Source: Cellvibrio sp. PSBB006
Lineage (GTDB): Bacteria > Pseudomonadota > Gammaproteobacteria > Pseudomonadales > Cellvibrionaceae
Direction: 5' to 3'
Length of the DNA: 64,000 nucleotides
Assembly: GCF_002162135.1 (NCBI RefSeq)
Contig: NZ_CP021382.1
Coordinates: 372,001 to 436,000, forward strand
The notes beneath the pieces were generated by a model. The model searched no databases, was not told the DNA's origin, and saw nothing but the letters and a program-made list of their open reading frames with translations. Position 1 is the first letter of the stretch. Each line of letters begins with the position of its first letter. Shown here one piece after another: positions 8,793 through 16,892 of the stretch. The translations under genes and the position numbers were made by a program.

Positions 8793-9674
8793 ATGTTGAA
8801 CTGGATTGCTGTAAGACATTTGCCGCTGGATCAGGATCTAAGCGAACTGACCCGTTTCCTGGAACATCGCGGCCTCCCTTTTCGTGTAAGCGAAGAGGAT
8901 GGGCAGCAAGTTGTCGCCGTGCAGGACCCGCAGCTTGTCGAACCTCTGGGGCAACTGGTGGATGGTTTCCTGCGCGGTGAAGTTCAGTTGCCAGCGGAAG
9001 ATTCCGCTATGGAACAAACAGAGCCGCAACCCCGAGGTATTCCTTTCTGGATGACGCCGATTACGCTGGTGTTAATTTTGCTCAGCGGTGTCGGTGCCTT
9101 GTTAATCTATACCGAAACCGGTCAGGTCTGGGCGATGTGGTTTTTGTTGCTCGATGTTGCGCCGGATTTACGCAGCTTTATGTCGTTGAATGAAACCCTT
9201 GCTGGCGGTCAGGTCTGGCGGTTGGTCACTCCGGCGTTTTTACACTTCGGGTTGTTTCATTTTTTGTTTAACAGTTTGTGGATGTGGGATTTCGGCCGCC
9301 GGTTGGAACTGGGATTGGGTAAAGGCTGGTACGTATTATTCTTTGTGATTACGGCTATTGCCGCCAATCTCACTCAATATTTTTGGGAAGCTTCGCCCTG
9401 GTTTGGCGGCATGTCCGGTGTGGTTTATGCGCTATTGGGCTTTTTATGGATTCGCCAGCAACTTGCACCGCATCCGCTGTTTGCGGTGCCGGCCAGTATT
9501 ATTGGCTTTATGCTGTTTTGGCTGGTGCTGTGTATGACCGGCATTGTCGATCAATTTATTGACGGTAGTGTGGCCAATGCCGCGCATCTCGGCGGGCTGA
9601 TTGCCGGTATGATTCTGGGCGCTGTGTCGGGCATCCTGGCGCGCGGCAAGCGCACAGATTCAATCACCCTGTAA
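8793..9674 (+). CDS. Rhomboid-family intramembrane serine protease (GlpG-like)
   Basis: The 293-residue protein has a cytosolic N-terminal domain (about 1-85) like that of GlpG, then six membrane helices. Catalytic residues are in place: Ser about 208 in GGMSGVVYALLG and His about 265 in VANAAHLGGLIAG. The loop-1 WR element appears as GQVWRLVTPAFLHFGLFHFLFN, with the HxxxN pattern that forms the oxyanion hole. It cleaves membrane-protein segments within the bilayer; natural substrates are unknown. The next gene starts 37 bp later on the same strand. Confidence 0.93.
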   Translation: MLNWIAVRHLPLDQDLSELTRFLEHRGLPFRVSEEDGQQVVAVQDPQLVEPLGQLVDGFLRGEVQLPAEDSAMEQTEPQPRGIPFWMTPITLVLILLSGVGALLIYTETGQVWAMWFLLLDVAPDLRSFMSLNETLAGGQVWRLVTPAFLHFGLFHFLFNSLWMWDFGRRLELGLGKGWYVLFFVITAIAANLTQYFWEASPWFGGMSGVVYALLGFLWIRQQLAPHPLFAVPASIIGFMLFWLVLCMTGIVDQFIDGSVANAAHLGGLIAGMILGAVSGILARGKRTDSITL

Positions 9675-9711
9675 TTTTTTGCACGATTCGTAAATTTCTT
9701 TGGAATGCCTT

Positions 9712-9981
9712 ATGGATGTACAACAACTTCTCTCCAGTTTAACGCCGGATATTTATCGCGGTTTGAAGCGCGCCGTTGAGTTGGGCAAGTGGCCCGATGG
9801 CAATCGATTGTCAGCAGAACAACGTCAGCTTTGCATGCAGGCCATGATTGCCTACGAGCAGAAACATTTACCGCCGGAGCAACACACCGGATATATCGAG
9901 CCGGAACCGCATACCCATTGCGGTACGGATGATCATGACCACGATCATCCGGATGAACCCAAGCCGCTGAAATGGCTGTAA
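9712..9981 (+). CDS. DUF1315 (YeaC) family protein
   Basis: From ATG 9712 the protein has 89 residues. The conserved first 60 residues (LTPDIYRGLKRAVELGKWPD and LSAEQRQLCMQAMIAYE) match the YeaC/DUF1315 family. The C-terminal tail is rich in His and Asp (HTHCGTDDHDHDHPDEP), which could bind metal ions. The function is unknown. The frame extends upstream without a better start. It sits between the rhomboid protease and pepN on the same strand. Confidence 0.85.
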   Translation: MDVQQLLSSLTPDIYRGLKRAVELGKWPDGNRLSAEQRQLCMQAMIAYEQKHLPPEQHTGYIEPEPHTHCGTDDHDHDHPDEPKPLKWL

Positions 9982-10029
9982 GAGTTTTTATCCACCTTAT
10001 TTTTGCAAGCTGCTAATCAGGAATTTTCT

Positions 10030-12717
10030 ATGAATGCCAGCCAACAACCCCAAGCGATTCACCTGAAAGATTATCGCGTACCCGATTACGTTATCGATAA
10101 AACCGAACTGCATGTTGATCTGTATGAAGAACATGCCACGGTGACCAGCAGCTTGCATCTGCGTCGCAACTCTGCCGCTGGCAACGGCGTCGCGCAGTTG
10201 GTATTGGACGGCTGCGAGATGGAATTGCGTTCCATCAGCATAGATGGTCGCGCTTTATCGGAGGATGAGTATCAGGTGGATGAAGAACACCTGACCTTGT
10301 TCAACCCGCCGGCAGAATTTGTATTGCAAACTCAAACCGACATAAAACCGCACGTGAATACATCGCTGGAAGGTTTGTACAAATCGCGCACCATGTTCTG
10401 TACCCAATGCGAAGCGGAGGGCTTTCGCAAGATTACCTATTACCTCGACCGACCGGATGTGATGAGTGAATTTACTACCACCATCGTTGCCGATAAAACA
10501 CGCTACCCGGTATTACTTTCCAACGGTAATTTAATTGAACAGGGCGAAGCGGAAAGTGACCGTCACTTTGCGACCTGGCACGATCCGTTTAAAAAGCCCT
10601 GTTATTTATTTGCACTGGTGGCAGGTGATCTTGAACACATCGAAGACCGTTTTACCACGGCGTCTGGTCGTGAAGTGACTTTAAAGATTTTTGTGGAAGC
10701 CAAGGATCTCGATAAGTGTGACCACGCCATGACCTCACTGAAAAATGCCATGCGTTGGGATGAAGACGTATATGGCCGCGAATACGATCTCGATATCTTT
10801 ATGATCGTTGCGGTAGACGATTTCAATATGGGCGCCATGGAAAACAAAGGCCTGAATATCTTTAATACTTCCTGTGTACTGGCCAAACCGGAAACCACCA
10901 CTGACGCCGGTTTTCAGCGTGTGGAGGGTGTGGTCGCTCACGAATATTTCCACAACTGGTCGGGCAATCGGGTTACCTGCCGTGACTGGTTTCAGTTGAG
11001 CTTGAAAGAAGGCTTTACCGTTTACCGAGATGCAGAATTTTCAGCAGATATGGGATCGCGCACGGTTAAACGAGTGGAAGACGTCAGCTTGCTGCGCACC
11101 GCCCAATTTGCCGAGGATGCCGGACCTATGGCGCACCCGATCCGGCCGGAATCCTACATTGAAATTTCCAATTTCTATACGCTGACCATCTACGAGAAAG
11201 GTGCGGAAGTGATTCGCATGCTGGCCAATTTATTGGGGCCAGAAGATTTCCGCAAAGGCACCGATTTGTATTTCGACCGCCATGATGGTCAAGCCGTTAC
11301 TACCGAAGATTTTGTCGCCGCTTTGGCCGATGCATCAGGGCGCGACCTGACGCAATTCAAACGTTGGTACTCACAAGCGGGCACCCCGCGTTTACAGGTG
11401 ACTGATAGCTACGATGAAGATGCGCGCGAGTACACCTTGCACATCAAACAAAGCTGTCCACCGACCCCGGAATGCCAAAACAAACTACCATTCCATATTC
11501 CGGTCGCCATGGGCTTGCTAGGCAGTGGCGGTAATCTGCCCTTAAAAATCAAAGGCCAGGTGCCGGATTTTGAAACCGCAGATAACACGCACACCGTGCT
11601 GGAATTAACCGACGCAGAACACACCTTTGTTTTTGAAGGTGTCAATGAAAAACCGGTGCCGTCACTGTTGCGCGGTTTTTCTGCACCGGTGAAATTACAC
11701 TACGATTATTCCCGCGAAGCGCTGATGTTATTAATGAGCCGCGACGACGACGGCTTTTGCCGCTGGGACGCCAGCCAGCAATTGGCCCTGCAAGTGATCG
11801 GCGATGTTATACAAGCCTGGCAACGCAAAGATGATATCGCTTCAATGGCGATTGATGCCCGTCTGATCGACGCCTACCGCAGCCTCTTGCAAGACACAAG
11901 TCTCGATCAGGCCATGGTCGCCTATATGTTGTCGCTACCCTCGGAAGCCTACCTCAGCGAGCTGGCAGATGTGATCGATGTAGAAGCCATCCACTACGGC
12001 AGAATACGCGTGCGCCGCGCCATCGCCGAATCACTGCGTGAAGAATTTGCCAGCATCTACCAGCGCTACGACAACCAACAAGCCTACGCCGCCACCGCAG
12101 AGGCGATTGCCGCGCGCAGTTTAAAAAATGTCGCGCTGGCCTATCTGATGCTCCTGGAAGACGACCAATGGATTCACGCCTGTGAACAACAATATCGTCA
12201 GGCAAACAACATGACCGACCGTATGGATGCGCTCGCGCAACTGGTCAACAGCCGTTCGCAAACCGCGCAAGCGCTCGCTACATCAGCCCTGGAAGATTTT
12301 TACCAACGTTGGCAAGACGAATCCCTGGTGGTCAATCAATGGATCAGCGTGCAGGCAAGCTGTTCGTTGCCCAATACCTTGGCCAAGGTCAAACTACTAC
12401 AACAACACCCGGCTTACGATGAAAAAAATCCCAATAAAATCCGCGCGCTTGTTTCAACTTTTTGTAACGCCAACGCGATTAACTTCCACGCGTTGCAGGA
12501 TGGCAAGGCAGAGGGTTATCGCTTCCTCGCCGATGAAGTCGTTCGCTTGAACACCCAGAATCCACAGATCGCTTCTCGTTTACTGGTGCCCTTAACGAAG
12601 TGGAAAAAATACAGTCCACAACGCCAGACATTGATGAAGGCTGAATTGGAAAGAATCCTTGCTGAACCTAAATTATCGAAGGATGTATATGAGGTTGTAA
12701 GTAAAAGTCTTGCTTGA
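10030..12717 (+). CDS. pepN: Aminopeptidase N
   Basis: The 895-residue zinc aminopeptidase of the M1 family removes N-terminal residues from cytosolic peptides. Motifs seen are GAMENKGLNIFN (exopeptidase motif, about 270), HEYFHNWSGNR (the HExxH zinc site, about 302) and the third zinc ligand Glu about 18 residues later in LSLKEGFTVYRD. The long C-terminal helical domain and full length match E. coli PepN rather than shorter M1 enzymes. ATG 10030 follows CAGGAA. The frame also contains an upstream TTG at 10003, which is unlikely to be used. Confidence 0.97.
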   Translation: MNASQQPQAIHLKDYRVPDYVIDKTELHVDLYEEHATVTSSLHLRRNSAAGNGVAQLVLDGCEMELRSISIDGRALSEDEYQVDEEHLTLFNPPAEFVLQTQTDIKPHVNTSLEGLYKSRTMFCTQCEAEGFRKITYYLDRPDVMSEFTTTIVADKTRYPVLLSNGNLIEQGEAESDRHFATWHDPFKKPCYLFALVAGDLEHIEDRFTTASGREVTLKIFVEAKDLDKCDHAMTSLKNAMRWDEDVYGREYDLDIFMIVAVDDFNMGAMENKGLNIFNTSCVLAKPETTTDAGFQRVEGVVAHEYFHNWSGNRVTCRDWFQLSLKEGFTVYRDAEFSADMGSRTVKRVEDVSLLRTAQFAEDAGPMAHPIRPESYIEISNFYTLTIYEKGAEVIRMLANLLGPEDFRKGTDLYFDRHDGQAVTTEDFVAALADASGRDLTQFKRWYSQAGTPRLQVTDSYDEDAREYTLHIKQSCPPTPECQNKLPFHIPVAMGLLGSGGNLPLKIKGQVPDFETADNTHTVLELTDAEHTFVFEGVNEKPVPSLLRGFSAPVKLHYDYSREALMLLMSRDDDGFCRWDASQQLALQVIGDVIQAWQRKDDIASMAIDARLIDAYRSLLQDTSLDQAMVAYMLSLPSEAYLSELADVIDVEAIHYGRIRVRRAIAESLREEFASIYQRYDNQQAYAATAEAIAARSLKNVALAYLMLLEDDQWIHACEQQYRQANNMTDRMDALAQLVNSRSQTAQALATSALEDFYQRWQDESLVVNQWISVQASCSLPNTLAKVKLLQQHPAYDEKNPNKIRALVSTFCNANAINFHALQDGKAEGYRFLADEVVRLNTQNPQIASRLLVPLTKWKKYSPQRQTLMKAELERILAEPKLSKDVYEVVSKSLA

Positions 12718-13125
12718 TGAATAGAGAAATTATCAAGGTCTTCTCGTTTCAAACGGAAAGTTTATGAAAACTTGATGTTGGCACAATACGAGTTTGGCGT
12801 TAGGGCCTATGTTTCGAAACCCTCAAGTCAGGGACGACTTGAGGGAGCTACAGGGATGTATTCATGCGTTTTCGAAACATAGGCCCTAATGACAAACGCA
12901 CTACGAAGTGCATTCATTCATACCCGTAATACCTCTCCACATATATCTCCCCAGTTCTTGGCACAAAAGTTGAAACACAACACACTAAACCTACCCATTT
13001 AAGGGCAGGGAGGTGATGTTGTTGATACCGCCTTTGTTTTCTAAATTTTTTGCGCCCCGGTGTGGGGCATTTCGACCAAGTTGAATTGTTGGTTTGCACG
13101 GTAAATGTGCAATTGAGGGAAAGTG
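12718..13125. other. Intergenic stretch between pepN and the chemoreceptor gene
   Basis: No gene is seen. It holds inverted-repeat element copy 1 (12784-12912) and a short GC hairpin (GCCCC with GGGGC near 13053-13068). Between these lies A/T-rich sequence without a recognisable promoter. GAGGGAA just before 13126 is the ribosome site of the next gene. Confidence 0.5.
12784..12912. repeat. Covarying-arm inverted-repeat element, copy 1
   Basis: The outer arms 12800-12819 (TTAGGGCCTATGTTTCGAAA) and 12870-12889 are perfect 20-bp reverse complements. Inside is a second hairpin CCCTCAAG/CTTGAGGG (12820-12843), then the core GGAGCTACAGGGATGTATTC and ATGCGTT. Outside the arms the flanks (CAATACGAGTTTGGCG on the left, GACAAACGCACTACGAAGTG on the right) also pair imperfectly and are shared with copies 2 and 3 (reverse-complemented). 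The element lies between the 3' end of pepN and the chemoreceptor gene. No protein is encoded. Confidence 0.85.
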
Positions 13126-14259
13126 ATGGGACGTTTGCTTGGGCACTGGGTAAGTGCGGTCAATATTCAATTATTGTGCGGCGTGATGCTCGCATTTATT
13201 GCCATCCCCATTTTCGCGTTACTAGCTGATTATCATCAGATCTGGTTGATTATTCCCTTGGTGGCTACCGCCATATTGTTGATCGGACTGGTCAGTAGTT
13301 ACCACACCGGCGTTGAACAAATGCGTGCCTGTTTATTGGCAATTCGCCAGACGCAGCCGATGGACTCGGGTGTTCATCTTTCCAAATCTTTTGCGACCCT
13401 GATTGAAGACACGCGCGAAACCTTCAAACATTTCCAGCGGCGCAATGCCGAGTTTCGCGATGCGGTGAAGGAAATGGGTTATTCATCGTCAGAACTGGCA
13501 GGTAATGCCAACGACGTATCGAGCAGTGCGGCGTTTCAATCCAAGGCAACGACATCCAGTGCGGCAGCAATTACGGAGATCAGCCACAGTATTGATGATG
13601 TCGGTCAGCGTATTGTGTCGGCGCGCGAGGCGGCAACGGCGGCGTGTGAGTTGAGTGAAAGCGGTTCTCAGGCGTTGGTCTCAGCCAGTGATGAAGTCAA
13701 GCAGGTTGCCGCGCTTGCGCAGGAAACGGAAACACGTATTACGGCGTTGGAAGAATTGATGGTTAAGGTCACAGCCATGTCGCGCATCATTGGTGAGATT
13801 TCCGAGCAGACGAATTTGTTAGCATTGAATGCGGCGATTGAAGCGGCGCGCGCGGGTGAGCACGGGCGCGGGTTTGCCGTGGTGGCGGACGAGGTACGTG
13901 CCTTGGCGCAGCGCAGCCAGGGTTCGGCGGCAGACATTGCCACCAACATTCTGCAAGTACAAACCACCATGCAACAAGTGCGCGGCAGTATGGGTTCAGT
14001 GGTGGAAAAAACCGGTAAAAGTATGATGGAGGTTGGTCGTGCTGAAACAGCATTAGGCTCAATTAACCTGCGCACGCGCGACGTATTCAGTTTGATTGAT
14101 GATATTGCGGTAGCGGCACAACAACAGAGTCAGGCCGCGCATGAGATTTCACGTCACATTGAAACTGTGGCGAACCTGGCCAATGAGAACAGTGGGCGTG
14201 CAATACAGGCTGCTGAAATTGCCGAGCACCTGCATCGACTGACACGGTTAACGGAGTAG
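13126..14259 (+). CDS. Methyl-accepting chemotaxis-like signalling protein without a sensor domain
   Basis: The 377-residue protein starts with two adjacent membrane helices (about 10-32 and 40-60) joined by only a few residues, so there is no periplasmic ligand domain. No clear HAMP domain is seen. From about 130 onward it is a standard cytoplasmic MCP signalling coil, including the hairpin tip [35 protein letters not shown] (given here only to locate it at about residues 228-262). It should interact with CheA/CheW. There is no C-terminal methyltransferase-tethering pentapeptide. ATG 13126 follows GAGGGAAA. The next gene begins 3 bp later and probably supplies the missing input domain. Confidence 0.88.
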   Translation: MGRLLGHWVSAVNIQLLCGVMLAFIAIPIFALLADYHQIWLIIPLVATAILLIGLVSSYHTGVEQMRACLLAIRQTQPMDSGVHLSKSFATLIEDTRETFKHFQRRNAEFRDAVKEMGYSSSELAGNANDVSSSAAFQSKATTSSAAAITEISHSIDDVGQRIVSAREAATAACELSESGSQALVSASDEVKQVAALAQETETRITALEELMVKVTAMSRIIGEISEQTNLLALNAAIEAARAGEHGRGFAVVADEVRALAQRSQGSAADIATNILQVQTTMQQVRGSMGSVVEKTGKSMMEVGRAETALGSINLRTRDVFSLIDDIAVAAQQQSQAAHEISRHIETVANLANENSGRAIQAAEIAEHLHRLTRLTE

Positions 14260-14262
14260 ATC

Positions 14263-15060
14263 ATGGTTGATTTATTGTCGCTGCTATTTATCCTTTTGCC
14301 GCTGACCTTTATTGTATTTGTATTTTATTGTCTGCATCGTCGACGGGTTGTAATCGGGCGGCTGGTGGATCAAGGGTTAAACTACGTGCGGGTGATGCGC
14401 ATTCTGTTGACTCACATCCAGCAACATCGTGGTTTGACTACGGGTTTCCTCAATGGCAATCATGAAGCCAAGGCAGATATCCAGGCATTACAGAATAAAA
14501 TTCGCAAGGAAGTTGTCGAGGTCAGCAACCTGGGTGCGTGGGTACAGACAAACGAAAAATGGAAAAGCATCCTCGATCACTGGTCGCGTCTGAGCAGTCA
14601 TTATGCGTCTGGCGAAGCGATGAATAATCTCAAACAGCACAATCAATTGATTGCCAATTTATTGTATTTCATCGAAGACATTGCGGATGCCCATCATCTG
14701 GACAGCAAGGCGCCTGCGGCGTCTGCACACCAGTGGCGGTCGCTGTTATTTATTGCGGAGTCGATTGGTCAGGCGCGCGCGCTGGGTACGGGTGTGGTAG
14801 CAAAAGGCGAGTGCAGCAGTGTGTTGCGAATTCAACTGAATCATTTACGCAATAAAATTGCTTCTCATACCGGAGAGCACCTTTCACCGCAGACCTGTGC
14901 CGAGATTGAGCAGTTGCTTCGCTGCATAGAAAAGGATGTGGTAATAGACCAGCCCACCATCAGCCCTAAAGAGTATTTTCAGTTAGCAACCCGCTCATTG
15001 GAGCGGGTTATGGAACAGTTTGATCAATATATCGAAGGACTGCGTTATCAGGGTCGTTAA
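14263..15060 (+). CDS. Membrane-anchored NIT-like sensor protein, probable chemoreceptor partner
   Basis: The 265-residue protein has one N-terminal membrane helix (about 3-25) followed by an all-helical domain. The segment ILLTHIQQHRGLTTGFLNG, with a QxRGLT/S-like motif and alternating helices, resembles the nitrate/nitrite-sensing (NIT) domain found in receptors and kinases. No kinase, GGDEF or MCP domain is attached. It starts 3 bp after the sensor-less chemoreceptor gene, so the two are almost certainly cotranslated. I infer that they form a split receptor. The NIT assignment is by pattern only; its ligand is unknown. Confidence 0.6.
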   Translation: MVDLLSLLFILLPLTFIVFVFYCLHRRRVVIGRLVDQGLNYVRVMRILLTHIQQHRGLTTGFLNGNHEAKADIQALQNKIRKEVVEVSNLGAWVQTNEKWKSILDHWSRLSSHYASGEAMNNLKQHNQLIANLLYFIEDIADAHHLDSKAPAASAHQWRSLLFIAESIGQARALGTGVVAKGECSSVLRIQLNHLRNKIASHTGEHLSPQTCAEIEQLLRCIEKDVVIDQPTISPKEYFQLATRSLERVMEQFDQYIEGLRYQGR

Positions 15061-15085
15061 GCAATCCCTGGCTTCGTCGTTCCCG

Positions 15086-16834
15086 CTATGATTTGTACAG
15101 CGGCGCCAAACTATCCTGTTGCTTCTGGCGGTGATGTTTCTGACGGCGGTAATTGTTAATCTCCTGAACTAATTCACTGCTGTCCCAATCGCTACCGGCA
15201 TCGCCGCGATACAGAATTTCATCCAGTTTTTTCAGTTGTGCACGCAATGCGTCATTGTTTGATCGCTCCGCAATAGCCTGCAAGCTTTGCAGTTGCGGAT
15301 CTTGCCAGTGAGCTTGGGCCCAATGAATTATTGCCGTGCGGGTAGCAGGATAATCCTTGTTGGCAGCGGCGCGTTTGAGTTCATTCCAGGCGGCTGTTTC
15401 GTTGGCGTGATCCTGGGTTTTCTCCGCAATATAGAATGAATGAATCGCACGCAACTCACGGCGCGCCTGCCAGTAGAGCCACGCAAACAGTAAAGTGGTA
15501 AAACCCAGAACCAATGCAGTAACAATCAGCCAGACCGGCGCAACATTGACCACACGAATATCCGGCGTGGTGCTTTCCATATCGGTATTGATCGGTGTGG
15601 TTTCAGGAGGATTTTCCACAGGGGGCACGGGTAATGGGTCCGGTGTTATGTTGCCCAACGCGTCTTCCACCTGAACCGTTTTCGCTGGCAGGGTAGCGGT
15701 TTTCATCTCCTGGCTTTCGGTATCCCACCAGTTCACACGCATCGCCGGCAATGTAAATTTACCGCTGCGATTGGGAATAATCGCGAGGGTTTCGATACGC
15801 GAACCTTTTACACCTTTGTTGCTGGTTTGATCATCGTTCTGCGGTTGATCGGGGTAAAAGGTTAATCCGTCAACGGCGGGTAATGACAACGGCGTTAGCT
15901 GGCCGGCAGTCAACCCATCGGCGGTAATCGTGATGGTGCGGGTAACCGGTTCGCCCACTTTCAAGCGCTCAGTGCCGGTGCTCCAGTGTTCAGTTAATTG
16001 CAGATCTTTAGCGGGTAACCAATCCTGGCCGCTGAATTGTGCCGGCGCAACATTCACATTCACGCGTTGTTCTTCCGTGCGTAATCGCAACAGATTATTG
16101 CGGCGGTTGCCAAACGGATCGCTCCAGGGATCGCGTTGCCCGCTGCGCACCGACACATTGTAGGTCAGGCTGGGAATAATCAACTCACCGCTATGCTGTG
16201 GAAAAATACTGTACACCCGTTCCACCACAATATGCTGACGACCGTTGATATTGGTCTGGTATTGATTCTCACCGAGATCAACGACCAGGGCATCCGGTAA
16301 TTCCAGCGGTGTCATTTCGGCACCGTTTAAATTCACCGAGGTATACAGGCGAATCGTGAACAGGATCTGTTCCTGCACGTACACACTGTCTTTACTCACT
16401 TTCACATCAACAAAGACGTCGCTGCTGGCGTTTTGTGGTGCACGATTCTGGGATTCCACTGTAATGGGGATCGCATCACTACTTGCACCTTCAATCGTAA
16501 ACGAAGGGATTTCCAGGGTGCCGACGCGCTTGGGGGCGAGCGCAATGCGCCAGTCGGTAAAGGATTCCATATCACCGTTGATAACGCGCATCTGGTTGCT
16601 TTGTTGAGTATTGAGAATATCGAAATCTTTTTGCAGTAACGTCAAATCCGGTGAATCACTGGTTTGTGCATAGAAGCGCAGAGTGAGCGTCAGGGTTTCC
16701 TGCAAACTGATAGTGTCGCGATCCACACTGGCCGACAAGGTATCGGCGCGAGCGCCGGCGCTGAACGCCAACAGAATAAACAATCCGCCCAAAAAACTGC
16801 GCATCATCTGTGGGGAAAAAAATAATCGGCTCAT
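15086..16834 (-). CDS. BatD-family membrane protein
   Basis: The 582-residue protein has a signal peptide (about 1-30, ending near SAGARA) and a large extracytoplasmic region of beta-sandwich repeats. These start with LSASVDRDTISLQETLTLTL and repeat with DVKVSKDSVYVQEQILFTI. One membrane helix at about 430-455 (VWLIVTALVLGFTTLLFAWL) leads to a cytosolic helical tail. This is the arrangement of BatD (oxygen tolerance) proteins, which occur with MoxR ATPases and VWA proteins. It is the last gene of the minus-strand operon beginning at 22412. Its biochemical function is unknown; an envelope-stress or protein-assembly role is inferred from the family. Confidence 0.85.
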   Translation of the reverse strand: MSRLFFSPQMMRSFLGGLFILLAFSAGARADTLSASVDRDTISLQETLTLTLRFYAQTSDSPDLTLLQKDFDILNTQQSNQMRVINGDMESFTDWRIALAPKRVGTLEIPSFTIEGASSDAIPITVESQNRAPQNASSDVFVDVKVSKDSVYVQEQILFTIRLYTSVNLNGAEMTPLELPDALVVDLGENQYQTNINGRQHIVVERVYSIFPQHSGELIIPSLTYNVSVRSGQRDPWSDPFGNRRNNLLRLRTEEQRVNVNVAPAQFSGQDWLPAKDLQLTEHWSTGTERLKVGEPVTRTITITADGLTAGQLTPLSLPAVDGLTFYPDQPQNDDQTSNKGVKGSRIETLAIIPNRSGKFTLPAMRVNWWDTESQEMKTATLPAKTVQVEDALGNITPDPLPVPPVENPPETTPINTDMESTTPDIRVVNVAPVWLIVTALVLGFTTLLFAWLYWQARRELRAIHSFYIAEKTQDHANETAAWNELKRAAANKDYPATRTAIIHWAQAHWQDPQLQSLQAIAERSNNDALRAQLKKLDEILYRGDAGSDWDSSELVQEINNYRRQKHHRQKQQDSLAPLYKS

Positions 16835-16892
16835 ACCTTGACTCTCATTTATCGGTGTAACGCTCTGCGTGTTCTGTTAAGACAATTGCCCG

